Assembly (NCBI GenBank): GCA_963082975.1
Contig: OY720350.1
Span: forward strand, 24,337,875 to 24,401,874
DNA: 64,000 nt
DNA from: Labia minor
Taxonomy: Eukaryota > Arthropoda > Insecta > Dermaptera > Spongiphoridae
Reading direction: 5' to 3'
Below, one piece after another: positions 53,250-63,810 of this stretch. A program made the position numbers and the translations under genes. Within the stretch, counting starts at the first letter, position 1, and every line of letters starts with the position of its first letter. Under the pieces are notes generated by a model, which saw only the letters and a list, made by a program, of their open reading frames with translations, made no database searches and was not told where the DNA came from.

Positions 53250-53785
53250 TATATAAAGCAATTTTTTAATCCACGAATAGTGAAAACGTGAATGAAGGAA
53301 GCGCGAATAAGGAACTTTTACTGTATTTGATAATAATTCTTCGCAGCATATTGCATCCATATAAATATATATTAAATCTTGTGCTTCTTATTCATCATAT
53401 ATTTATCTTATTTCTTTTTGTGAAATATGTTATTTGGTTAATTTATTTTACTTAAAATTAATATATATATTTTATATAAATGTTAATAAATTTCTTAAAA
53501 TCAATTGAAAATAATAGTAAAAATATTGTTTTGGCTATTCATAATCAAATATTTTATAAATGGGGACTTAAGAGAAAATTTATTTTTTATTTTATATTAT
53601 AAAAAAGAAAAAAATTGCAGAAAAAATAATATTTAAAAAAAATAATACAAAAGACATTTTAGTTTATTTATTTCAAGAAACAATAAAATTTTATACAAAT
53701 AATTTATAAAAATAATATATATAATATATGATATTAAAATAAATATCTGATTCAGTTGCATTACATTATTTTTCAAACATGTATG
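53250..53785. other. AT-rich spacer; 3' flank of a zinc-finger remnant
   Basis: Bases 53640-53785 match the 3' flank of gene C (41905-42010: TTTATTTCAA…AACAATAAA…ATAAATATCTGAT). The rest holds nothing supportable. Confidence 0.45.
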
Positions 53786-53789
53786 AATT

Positions 53790-54115
53790 AATAAATTTTA
53801 TTTAAAGAAGATTTTATAATAAATTACTTTTATACAAACATTACATTAAAAAGTCATTTCACTTTTATGATTTATGTTTAATTTTTTTTTTTGCAAAAAT
53901 TACATTCAAAAGGAATTTCACCTGTATGAAGTAATAAGTGAGTTTTTAAAGAAGAATTTTAATTAAATTTTCTTTTACAATAATTACATTCAAAAGGTTT
54001 TTTACCAGTATGAATTAATAAATGCCTTATCATAGAAGAATTTTGATTAAATTTCTTTTCACAAAATTTACATTTAAGAGGCTTTTCACCTGTATGTATT
54101 AATGTACAAAATTCA
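53790..54115 (-). pseudogene. Zinc-finger gene remnant (three finger units)
   Basis: The minus strand carries partial fingers with [30 protein letters not shown] and [18 protein letters not shown]-like segments of C/D type, broken by stops and a frameshift (for example TAATTAAAATTC inside one unit). No exon 1 or N-terminal module is linked to it. It may be the 3' part of the same lost copy as 52195-52458. Confidence 0.65.
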
Positions 54116-54483
54116 TCATTTGTCTAAAAAAATAATATTTTAAATTTTAAATAATCACTAAATCGTAGTTTTAAAATAAATTAAGCAATTGAAATGATAT
54201 TTGAAGTGGAAGCAAATGTTTTACGGTGTTATTATAATTTGAGCGCACTATTGGGCGCACATACTTTAGAGTGATTTTATTTTTTACTTTTTAGAGCAAT
54301 TTTAAAGTAAAGTGTGTTTTTTAAAAAGATTTCTTTTTACTTAAATTTATTATTTAAAGAAAAATATGTATAAAAGATTTGTTTACAAATGCGATACTCA
54401 TCATTATTGTTAATGATATTTTGTAATAATCTATTTTCAAATAAATATGTCACATACAACATTATTCTTTTCTTCTAGACATG

Positions 54484-54645
54484 CAAATTATGAAATTTTT
54501 CATTTAAGTGAAAAATTATTTATTTGTGGATAACAACAACATTTCAGTAATTTTCTGGAAAAAAAAAATTTATTACTGAAATGTCAGTTTTAGCTCTAAA
54601 TAAATAATTTTTCACTTAACTGAAAAAAATTTCATAATTTTTTCA
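54484..54645. repeat. Palindromic MITE, copy 2
   Basis: ATTTTTCATTTAAGTGAAAA and an ATTATTTATTTG block pair with the inverse at 54600-54640. It lies directly before an orphan copy of the zinc-finger upstream module. Confidence 0.65.
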
Positions 54646-54667
54646 TTTCTCCCTCTCCTCTCATTCA

Positions 54668-54900
54668 TTCAAAATGGATTTTAAAAATGGTGCCAGACCG
54701 GTTTTTTTTACCTCAATTAGTTCATTCCGGAGACGCTATGAAGCAGCGCCAAAGGCTGTTTCAGAATTTAACATTACGTGTCCACCACCTGGTTGGGGGG
54801 TTCTTATTCGAATTGATTCATATTTCCCAGGTGGGAGACGCGCCAATGGAACTTCCGGGGACCTTATGTGTATTTGTTCGTGAGAAGTTTAGATGGCGCT
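54668..54900 (+). promoter_or_regulatory. Orphan copy of the zinc-finger upstream module
   Basis: ATGGATTTTAAAAATGGTGC, CGGAGACGCTATGAAGCAGC and AACATTACGTGTCC match 48255-48365 (gene E). No exon 1 follows; the sequence diverges after 54790. With 54430-54660 it parallels 56795-57150, so it marks a partial duplication. Confidence 0.55.
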
Positions 54901-54904
54901 TGTG

Positions 54905-55590
54905 TCATATTTTTTTTAATTTTACCGCCTTTATGAGGTTGTTGATAATCATACCACGTGCATATTCAGACCACAACACCTGTCACAATTTAACTAGCAG
55001 ACATCCGCAGATATCACAGAGTATCCGTACCAGAGGTAATCACTCAATGCTATTTTTTTCTCACCCTTAGTGATGGCAAGTGATGGCAATGATGGCAAAC
55101 AGGTTGGACATGTGGGAGCGTTTTTACCGACCGGAGAAGGGGCATTTTTAAATTTTTTTTGTATGAATATTGTGAATTTAAAAATTATTTATTGAGATAT
55201 AAAATTAGCATTACAGAAATCAAATAAGCTTTTTTCAAATATCCAAATAAATAATTTAAATTAACAGAAAACTTCACCTACTTTTATGTAATTTACATAA
55301 ATAAAATAAACGAATAATGTTCTTGTTAATATTTTATATGTATGGATTAAAAATTATCTTCAATATCAATATATGAAACGAGAGAAACACATACGAATTG
55401 TTCTTATTGAGAAGGAAATTTATAAATAAATAAATAAATAATCATTTCTATTTCCAAAAAGATACTATTTAAAAAGATCACAAGAAATCCATAAATCATT
55501 GATTAACTAAGAATAATTAATCCAACGCATTTTTAATCATCTAAGTTTATCAAACAACTGATTTACGTACATTTGGGTAAATTTATAAAT
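54905..55590. other. Spacer with a diverged palindromic MITE
   Basis: Bases 55170-55275 are a diverged copy of the palindromic repeat (AAAAATTATTTATTGAGATATAAAATTAG … AAATATCCAAATAAATAATTT). AAATAAATAAATAAATAA lies at 55423-55440. No gene is recognised. Confidence 0.45.
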
Positions 55591-55599
55591 GAAAAAAAT

Positions 55600-55890
55600 G
55601 TGGGATGTCTCCGGTCGGCTATCATGCAAATTCCAATTGGATAAATTAACACATATATATTATATTTAAATGAAATTATAAATTAAAATTAATAAATAGT
55701 ATTTATTAAACCCCAGCGCGAGTTTGGCTCTTTGTTGAGGGCATCTGGTCACATGCTGGCGCGTGATTGTTAGTCAACGTGCTAAAAAATTAATTCCGGT
55801 TCTTTTAGCGATTCAACGAAGCTGAAATTCTATATATAGCAGTTTTATGCAATTTTTAAACATGTGAAAAACTATAAAAGATATACTGAG
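55600..55890 (-). repeat. Repeat R2, 5'-truncated copy
   Basis: It matches the 3' half of R2: GGGATGTCTCCGGTCGGCTAT (decayed hairpin and inverted repeat), CAGCGCGAGTTTGGCTCTTT, GCTGGCGCGTGA and AGCTGAAATTCTATATATAG. It is diverged from the two full copies. Confidence 0.55.
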
Positions 55891-55894
55891 AGGA

Positions 55895-56465
55895 GTAGGT
55901 GAATATATTTGATTTAATAGTGCTTATTGTGAATTTCTATATTGCTGTGAAATTTTTATTTATTTATCAAATATTAAATAATTTAACTTTGTTATTTGAT
56001 TTGTTACAATGTAATTTAAATTATTTATCAAACAATTTATAATAAATTTTTCAATTTTATTTGTGTTAAATGTTAAATAAAATTTATATTTATATTAATG
56101 TGATATTTCCGTTGCTAAGTTCACGGCAACCCCCGGACACGTAGATGGCCGACTTTGAGAATGTGTTAAGAACCAAGGGTGCACCAGAGGCGCTGCTGGC
56201 ACTAATTCAAATCCGAAAGTTGTTCCAAAAACAACCAACAGATGGCACACCAGGCTCATTTTAAATCAATTTAATTTTAAACATGTAAACATCTGATTGC
56301 ATCCAATTTGATCCAATTGCATTTTGCATCTGATGTGATCTTATGATCTGTTCGTCTGTGTTCGTCAAACGTAAAATTGTAAATATTATATTATCTGACT
56401 GATCCGACACCCTCCAATTGCGATCAATATGAATAATAATAAAGTAAGTATAATTAATATAATTT
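55895..56465. other. Spacer, nothing identified
   Basis: A less AT-rich stretch at 56105-56430 has no recognisable frame, though it may belong to the copia-type element next to it. Confidence 0.4.
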
Positions 56466-56550
56466 TAATATTATTGTGTTACAAATTCTCTACCTGGAGT
56501 GAACGAGGACACTTTGGTTGCCAAGGAATAATATTTTAAGAGAAAAATGG

Positions 56551-56790
56551 CTAAAAAAATTCTATCAGAGTTCGATTCATTCTTTCTGCAGTTCCATTTA
56601 ACTGAGGTGAATAAGGTATTGAAAATTCCATTATTATACCTTTCATTTTGCACCAATTTTTTAGGTTATCACTTACTCCATTATCACATCTAATTTTGTA
56701 CACTTTTTTATCAATATGGCCTTCAACTTCATTTACATATTGTTTACAAAATGTTTCTACTTCGTTTTTATGTCTTAATAAATACACCAT
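56551..56790 (-). pseudogene. Ty1/copia integrase fragment
   Basis: The minus frame encodes EVETFCKQYVNEVEGHIDKK, KIRCDNGVSDNLKNWC and IPYSPQLNGTAERMNRTL, matching the copia integrase core: Asp of DNG, and PQ.NG.AER with the catalytic Glu. Only the middle of the domain is present. The frame stops at 56551, and sequence downstream (to about 56465) is in other frames. No LTRs were recognised. Confidence 0.75.
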
Positions 56791-56839
56791 GCAGAAATAA
56801 ATATGTCAAATACAACATTATTCTTTTCTTCTAGACATG

Positions 56840-56994
56840 CAAATTATGAAATTTTTCAGTTAAGTGAAAAATTATTTATTTAGAGATAAAACTGACATTT
56901 CGGCAATTTTCTGAAAAAAAAAAAAATTATTTCTGAAATGTCAGTTTTATCTCTAAATAAATAATTTTTCACTTAACTGAAAAATTTCGTAATT
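56840..56994. repeat. Palindromic MITE, copy 3 (most regular)
   Basis: GAAATTTTTCAGTTAAGTG, ATTATTTATTTAGAGATAAA and ACTGACATTTC on the left are mirrored by GAAATGTCAGTTTTATCTCT and the rest on the right. The arms are about 65 bp around a short A-rich centre. It lies about 300 bp before exon 1 of gene F. Confidence 0.7.
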
Positions 56995-57029
56995 TTTTCA
57001 TTCTTCCCGCTCCTCTCATTCAAATGATT

Positions 57030-57296
57030 CAAAAAAGGATTTTAAAATTGGTGCCAGGCCGGTTTTTTAAATAAATTAGTTCAGTAAGGGGCCACTTTTT
57101 AGCAGCAGCGCCAAACGCTGTTTCACGAATTTACCATTGCGTGTCCGGGGCGTGGTTCACGGTCAATCTTTTTGTTTGTCTTAGGAAAGTTCAAAAACTA
57201 ATTTTTAGTGTCAATACGAAAATAAAAATTTAAAACGATATTATTACTTATTATTAGTATATATTTTAGAATTGATAATCAATTAATCAATTAAAA
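57030..57296 (+). promoter_or_regulatory. Upstream region of zinc-finger gene F
   Basis: There is a decayed copy of the upstream module (57035-57150) and a well conserved proximal part (AGTTCAAAAACTAATTTTTAG at 57187 through ATTGATAATCAATTAATCAA before the ATG), also found before A and E. Confidence 0.6.
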
Positions 57297-57342
57297 ATGG
57301 ATCTTTATACACTAGAAGACAGAAAATATCCAATATATATAG
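57297..57342 (+). CDS. Zinc-finger gene F, exon 1
   Basis: It encodes MDLYTLEDRKYPIYI plus one base; the donor is GTAATTTT. The intron is 57343-58489 (1147 bp), enlarged by a 972-bp insertion. Confidence 0.82.
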
Positions 57343-57474
57343 GTAATTTTTATTTCTCTATTTTTTCTATCTAAATTAATGTTAATTTTCAGTAAAATTA
57401 TTTTTTTTAATATTATTGGTAATGATATTATTCCTTAAATGGAATTATTAAATAGTTTATATATAAAAATATAA

Positions 57475-58446
57475 GGTAAAGGTTTACATCCGGGGCTCCG
57501 AGATAGAAATGATTGTCCCTAAGAGGGCGTAACCAACGACCACGCTTGGCTTTAGGTCAAGACAACTCAAGAGATGGCGGGGCCTTCACCATTGTGTTTG
57601 CTTTAACCCTATCATATGTCAAATATTATAGCTAAGTTTTTTTGAATTTTTTATAATTAAAATAAATATTAATTAAATAAAAAACCTTTATACTGTATCT
57701 CTAAATTATATAACCTTATATTATATTATATTTCTAATTATTATAATTATATTTCTAAAAATCCTTTAGGATATTATTATTAGTATATATAAGGTTAAAT
57801 AATTTAGAGTTATACAGTACAAAGGTTTTTTATTTAATTAATATTTATTTTAATTTTAAAAAATTCAAAAAAACTTAGCTATAATATTTTACATATGATA
57901 GGGTTAATTACAATTTTTTAAAAGACATCCTTAATAAATAGAAAAATAATAATTTTTAAATAATATAAATAATATTTAATTATAATCTAATCAAAGAAAA
58001 TAAAAGTTTGAATCTATTTGATAGTTGATCTTTTTATAAATAATTAATCTCAAATTAAATATTTTTTAATATTAAAAAATAACAAATTTCATATGTATAT
58101 TTATTTATTTTTAATATTAAACGTATTTCATATCTATATTTATTTTTATAAATGTTTAGGCAAATGTTGAAATTAATATATATTTAAATTTAAATTGTAT
58201 TTAATAGCGCTATCTACTGGACAAGGTGAAGATCTCGCCCTCTTTTGATCATAAGTCATACTATAACTACCAAAACATGGCCCCCCCACCCCCAATTTAT
58301 ATGCAAATTATATTAATTTTTCTCCAGTAAACACGAAGTGAGCACCAATTATTTCTTATCAAAAATCAATCAGGGTAATCTAAGGTACGCACTGGTATTT
58401 TTTTTTTTCCGATCCGTTGAGGGATTAGGTAGGGTGGTCCTTTACC
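57475..58446. mobile_element. DNA element in the intron of gene F, 8-bp target duplication
   Basis: Comparison with the gene E intron shows a clean insertion. The flanks are AAATATAA on both sides (57467-57474, 58447-58454), and the ends GGTAAAGG / CCTTTACC are inverted for 8 bases. An 8-bp duplication suggests hAT or a related superfamily, but the ends are not typical hAT. No transposase frame is present. A second element is nested at 57607-57903. Confidence 0.75.
57607..57903. mobile_element. piggyBac-like palindromic MITE
   Basis: It is flanked by TTAA on both sides (57603-57606, 57904-57907). The ends CCCTATCATATG / CATATGATAGGG are inverted, and the match continues for about 130 bases with few mismatches around a short centre. 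TTAA targets and CCC starts are typical of piggyBac-type elements. The whole can fold into a long hairpin. It is non-coding. Confidence 0.75.
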
Positions 58447-58489
58447 AAATATAATTATTGAAAATAATGAAAACAATTCTTTTTTTTAG

Positions 58490-60204
58490 GTCCTCTATAT
58501 TCTTGTGTATATTGTCAGACAAATTTTATAAGTGAGGAATTTTTATATAAACATCTAAAAATATGTTTTCATAAAAAAATATTTTCAATTTTAAAAAATA
58601 AAGTTAAATTCAAAAAGGATACAGAGGAAGATTTAGACGAAAAATTTGAAGAATATACTGATATTAACTATACAGAAGACACGAGTTTGGAATGTAATAA
58701 CTTTAAAGAGAAGAATGATCACAAATGTCATTTAAATCCACATTTATTAACTTATACTGACAAAAAGCCTTTTGAATGTAATTATTGTAAAAAGAAATTT
58801 AAACATAAATTTACATTAAATAGACATTTATTAATTCATACAGGAGAAAAGCCTTTTGAATGTAATTATTGTAAAAAGAAATTTAATCGCAAATCTCATT
58901 TAAGTACACATTTGTTAATTCATACAGGGGAAAAGCATTTTGAATGTAATTTTTGTAAAAAGGAATTTAATCGCAAAACTACTTTAAATAAACATTTATT
59001 AATTCATACAGGCGAAATGCATTTTGAATGTAATTATTGTAATAAGAAATTTATTCAAAAATCTCATTTAAGTACACATTTATTAATTCATACAGGTGAA
59101 AAGCCTTTTGAATGTAATTTTTGTAAAAAGAAATTTAATCAGAAATTTCATTTAAGTAAACATTTATTAATTCATACAGGAGAAAAGCCTTTTGAATGTA
59201 ATTATTGTAAAAAGAAATTTAATTGCAAATCTCATTTAAGTAAACATTTATTAATTCATACAGGTGAAAAGCATTTTGAATGTAATTTTTGTAAAAAATT
59301 ATTTAATCAGAAATCTACTTTAGATAGACATTTATTAATTCATACAGGCGAAAAGCCTTTTGAATGTAATTTTTGTAAAAAGAAATTTAATCGCAAAACT
59401 ACTTTAAATAAACATTTGTTAATTCATACAGGGGGAAAGCATTTTGAATGTAATTATTGTAAAAAGAAATTTAATTGCAAATCTCATTTAAGTACACATT
59501 TATTAATTCATACAGGCGAAAAGCCTTTTGAATGTAATTATTGTAAAAAGAAATTTAATTTCAAAACTAATTTAAATAAACATTTGTTAATTCATACAGG
59601 TAAAAAGCCTTTTGAATGTAATTTTTGTAAAAAATTATTTAATCAGAAATCTACTTTAGATAGACATATATTAATTCATACAGGAGAAAAGGCTTTTGAA
59701 TGTAATTTTTGTAAAAAATTATTTAATCGGAAATCTACTTTAGATAGACATTTATTAATTCATACAGGAGAAAAGCCTTTTGAATGTAATTATTGTAAAA
59801 AGAAATTTAATTTAAAAACTAATTTAAATAGACATTTATTAATTCATACAGGCGAAATGCATTTTGATTGTAATTATTGTAATAAGAAATTTATTCAAAA
59901 ATCTAATTTAGATTCACATTTATTAATTCATACAGGCGAAAAGCCTTTTGAATGTAATTATTGTAAAAAGAAATTTAATTGTAAATCTCATTTAAGTACA
60001 CATTTATTAATTCATACAGGTGAAAAGCCTTTTGAATGTAATTATTGTAAAAAGAAATTTAATCGCAAATCTCATTTAAGTAAACATTTATTAATTCATA
60101 CAGGTGAAAAGCCTTTTGAATGTAATTTTTGTAAAAAGAAATTTAATCAGAAATTTCATTTAAATAGACATTTGTTAATTCATACAGCTGAAAACCCTTT
60201 TTAA
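58490..60204 (+). CDS. Zinc-finger gene F, exon 2 (seventeen fingers)
   Basis: With exon 1 it encodes 586 residues, the longest protein of the cluster. Order: N-terminal CX2CX12HX5H finger ([20 protein letters not shown]), acidic linker ([15 protein letters not shown]), a unit lacking its second Cys (ECNNF), then seventeen complete fingers. Several linkers are TGEKH or TGEMH, and one is TGGKH. Contact residues vary strongly (RKSH, RKTT, QKFH, CKSH, QKST, FKTN, …), and identical units recur (RKSHLSKH; CKSHLSTH twice), which indicates internal duplication. It ends AENPF and TAA (60202-60204), where gene E has GAA; the finger after the stop is still intact to 60278. The enlarged intron must be spliced for the N-terminus to be made. 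Confidence 0.88.
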
Positions 60205-60700
60205 TGTAATTTTTGCAAAATGAAATTTAATCGCAAATCTCATTTAAGTGCACATTTATTAATTCATACAGGTTAAAAGAATTTTGAATTTTTGTAAAAG
60301 GAAATTTAATCACAAATCTACTTTAAATAAACATTTATTACTTCAAACATGTTGGAAAAATATTGTAAACTAACAGTATCTAAAAATATCCTGAGCCACA
60401 CCTCTCCCTTCTCTCTCACTTTCCTTCCCACATTGTCCACCCACCGACACGGTGTCCTTGGTCTTCTAAGCGGACGTTTCCCACTCGGTCTCCCCACCAA
60501 TATAATTTTAGACATTTTTTCCTCTCCCATTCTTCTCACGTGTCCTTCTCGGTTTTATAATCCTAACTTAAGTCTGGAGATGCATAGAGGTCTTGCACTA
60601 CCTCGTTATGCAGTCTTGGCCATTCCCCCGGTGACCTCATCTTTCTTTGCCCAATAAATGCTTCGCAAAATCCTATTCTAAAATACTCTAACCTGTGAAT
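60205..60700 (-). mobile_element. Finger remnant and LINE fragment behind gene F
   Basis: Bases 60205-60355 are finger sequence past the stop, nearly identical to 49862-49975. From about 60375 the minus strand is the LINE C-terminal region (GEEKMSKIILVGRPSGKRPL, RRPRTPCRWVDN), nearly identical to 50005-50310. It stops at about 60692, where the E copy continues. Confidence 0.75.
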
Positions 60701-61073
60701 CCCTTCTGTTCTCTTCTCATCTTGATAATAGTGTCGAATAGAAATAGTTGATATTACTTCGATTAATTTTTAAGATAATTAAAAATTTAATTTTATCAAA
60801 TAAATATCTAATTATTTTCAGGTAATTTTATATTTATTTTAATATTATTGTTATAGTTTTAATTTTTTTAAGTAATTTCTTTTTATTTTAATTTTTATAT
60901 TTAAGCTAAATATCATTTAATATTTTTTAAATTTATTAATTTAATTAAATACATTTGTTTAAAATTGTTTTTCATAATATCAATTAATTTGAATTTCTAT
61001 TTAAAACGTTTTATTTATTTAATTTAATTTTATTTATTTTTTGATCATTTTATTTGCATTTTTATATTAATAA

Positions 61074-61728
61074 TGTTATCCTTTTTAGAAAATCATCAAA
61101 TCAGTGATAATATAGTTATTGTGTCTGACTCTCAGAGCCTGCTATTAGCCCTAAAAACAAATGTTAAAAAATTAACTTATAATTATATTATATATCAAAG
61201 ACGAAAGGTAGTCATTTTCATTTATTGATGCCATTTATATATAGAAGACCATGGTTCCACAATACAAACATTTATAGGAAAATTATTACTTTAATTCTAA
61301 GATTAAGATTCAATCATGCTACCACCCCACATAAACTTTATCTATTTAACTTAAGAGAACATCCATTTTGTGATTGTAATAATGAAATAGTGGCAGATAT
61401 AAATCATTTATTTTTGGGGTGTAAAAAAAATAAAAAAGCACAATTGACTCCCTTTATGTAGATATCAAAAGTATAATTCAACTTCCTATAAACATGTATT
61501 CTATCTTATTTACAAAATAACTTTGAGTCGTTTAAAAAAAATTTTCATAAATTCATTATTAAATCTAATATATTTATATAATATAATGTTAAATTTTATT
61601 TAATAACTTAATATTACTCTATATTGTCCTATATTTAAGTATTTAAACATCATGTAATGTAATGACCAAATGGGTTAGTTTGTTGTTTTTTTTTTGTTCT
61701 CTTGTTATTAAATAAATAAAAAAAAATC
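61074..61728 (+). mobile_element. 3' end of a second type of LINE (RNase H domain)
   Basis: The plus strand encodes VIVSDSQSLLLALKTN (RNase H motif) and, from 61225, PWFHNTNIYRKI, LRLRFNHATTPHKLYLFNLR and HPFCDCNNEIVADINHLFLGC, the Cys-containing C-terminus common in I/Jockey-type elements. Stops and a frameshift separate the two. The sequence ends in AAATAAATAAAAAAAA at 61711-61727, a likely retroposition tail. Confidence 0.7.
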
Positions 61729-61840
61729 TCATTATGCTAGCTAAAATTGTTTGTTTTTATTATTGAGGACCCCAGTTCAATTCATTTTAATCAGATTGAT
61801 GAAATGATGCAAAATTTAATAATTGTAATAAATTTCTATC
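61727..61840 (+). repeat. Repeat R5, copy 1
   Basis: AATCTCATTATGCTAGCTAA, a TTATTGAGGACCCCAGTTC block and ATCAGATTGATGAAATGATG recur at 62322-62440 and 63811-63935. It is of unknown type. Confidence 0.65.
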
Positions 61841-62315
61841 ATGAAAATTGTTACATATTATTTAGGATATTATAAAAACAATTTCTTTCTTTAATTAATA
61901 TTCATTTAAAATGATAATTAAAGAATATCTTATTCAAAATAAACTATTGAAAAAATATGATCTAATATTATTAAATCTTATCTTATAATCTTATCTCTTA
62001 TAAATCTTATAAATAAAAATGAATCGCAAAATGTTTATAAGCGCATCACTCAATAACGCCTGGACCAATTTTGACAATTTTTTTTTTAAATGTTCGTTGA
62101 AGTCCAAGGATGGTTTTTACGGCGAGAAAAAATCGAATAATTGCCGTTTTTTTTTTAGATAATTTAAAACATTTCAATTGCCTTTTTTACTTGATTAATT
62201 TTGAATTTTGATTTAATTATTTTTTCATATTTATTTAATTTATTTATTTAGTTAAAAATTTAATTTTATTAAATAAATATCTAATTATTTTCAGGTAAGT
62301 TTATATATTTTTTAT
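61841..62315. other. AT-rich spacer
   Basis: A patch at 62030-62130 (GCATCACTCAATAACGCCTGG) is less AT-rich but unidentified. Bases 62250-62300 resemble 60765-60835. Confidence 0.4.
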
Positions 62316-62321
62316 TTTTTA

Positions 62322-62560
62322 ATCTCATTATGCTAGCTAAAATGGTTTGTTTGATTATTGAGGACCCCAAGTTCCATTCATTTTAATCAGATTGATGCAA
62401 TGATGCAACATTTAATAATTGTAATAAATAATTAAAGAATTGTATATCAGCTCGGTGTCCCAAGTATTAATATTACCAGCCAAACCCAATAATAATGAAT
62501 TATTTTTTTTTAACTTAATTACCGAGCCGAGGCTCGGGGTCCCGGCATGATCTTAATATA
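62322..62560 (+). repeat. Repeat R5, copy 2, with hairpin end
   Basis: It holds the R5 core, then CAGCTCGGTGTCCCAAGTAT, TACCAGCCAAACCC, and at 62521-62545 a GC-rich hairpin CCGAGC-CGAG-GCTCGG. The hairpin after ATTACCGAG resembles the ends of the Helentron-like families, but this is not certain. Confidence 0.5.
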
Positions 62561-62599
62561 TTGTTAGAATTAGATAAATAATGTAGAGAGAAAATAATA

Positions 62600-62770
62600 T
62601 TTGAAAATAGATATTTATTTAAATGAAATAAAATTATTTAATTTACAGAATGAAAATGTCTATAATAATGACTAAACATTTTCTCTTTATAATTTTACAT
62701 TATAATAATACTAATTACAGTAGTTATAATATATGGGGAATTTTCAACTTTGACTGCCGATTTGACCATG
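62600..62770 (+). repeat. Sequence shared with the Helitron helicase fragment region
   Basis: ATTATTTAATTTACAGAATG, TAATGACTAAACATTTTCTC and GATTTGACCATGTTCC match 37495-37620. The helicase motif itself is missing here. Confidence 0.55.
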
Positions 62771-63800
62771 TTCCCAAACGAATTTTAAAAAACCAAGACC
62801 ACTTTACATTTACACATTTTAAGCTCTAATCGAATCCAAAATCAAAATTTAAAAAATCGAAAAACAGACACACAGATATATAGATTTTATAAATGAACAT
62901 TTATACAATTTATTTTAATTAATTTGAAACATTTATGAAACAAATTTTTAATGGGTCATTTTTAGAAATCCCATTTAACAATTATAATAAATAATTAAAA
63001 AATTGTAAAATTTATAAAGTATATAAAAATAAATTGTATAAATTGGTTAAAGGGTCGAGTGATAGTTCGGTGTCACAGGTATATATTTTATATTAACACG
63101 CCTACTTTTCTGTATAATAAAGATATAAAGAATCATATTTTAATTTTTATATAACCAAGAAATCATTTTTTCACTTAAAATATAGTTGTAAAGTCCAAAT
63201 CTCCGATCCATATAACATCATCGACTGGGCCGCTACCAAAAGGAGTCTTCTCTTGCTCTGACTAGGGCCACCGGTATTTGCCATTAGTCTCGAAAAAATA
63301 ATATTAAATTGTATATAAATTTAAAAATTAGAATATTTGAATTTGTTTAAATTTTAACACATGTAATCAATCATATGCATAAAGAATAGAAAATTTTGAA
63401 AATCAACTTGGTATTAAATTCAGAAAAAAATTTTCATATATAGAATATATAGACTATTCGAATATAATTGAAACTCTTTCTCTCCCTCTATTTTAAATTT
63501 GAAAAAACGGAGTGTTAAGAAATTAAGATTCCTTATACAACATGGATGGTTAAATGAATTGGGCTCCCTACCTCCCTGAGAAATTACCATTAAACATGTT
63601 TATAATATTTTAGTTTATTAAATCAAACTATTATTTTTTATTTCAATATTTTTAATGTTAATACAATAATTTTTATTTTATAATCTATAAAATAATTTAA
63701 TTATTTTAAAAAACGGCGGTGTTCAATTACAATTTTTTTACTCTCTACTGACTGTTCATTTCATAACTGAAAATAGTTTCAAATAGAAATAGACGATATT
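62771..63800. other. AT-rich spacer
   Basis: Bases 63048-63100 (AAGGGTCGAGTGATAGTTCG) resemble the R5 end. A patch at 63195-63290 is less AT-rich and unidentified. Confidence 0.4.
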
Positions 63801-63810
63801 ACTTGGATTA

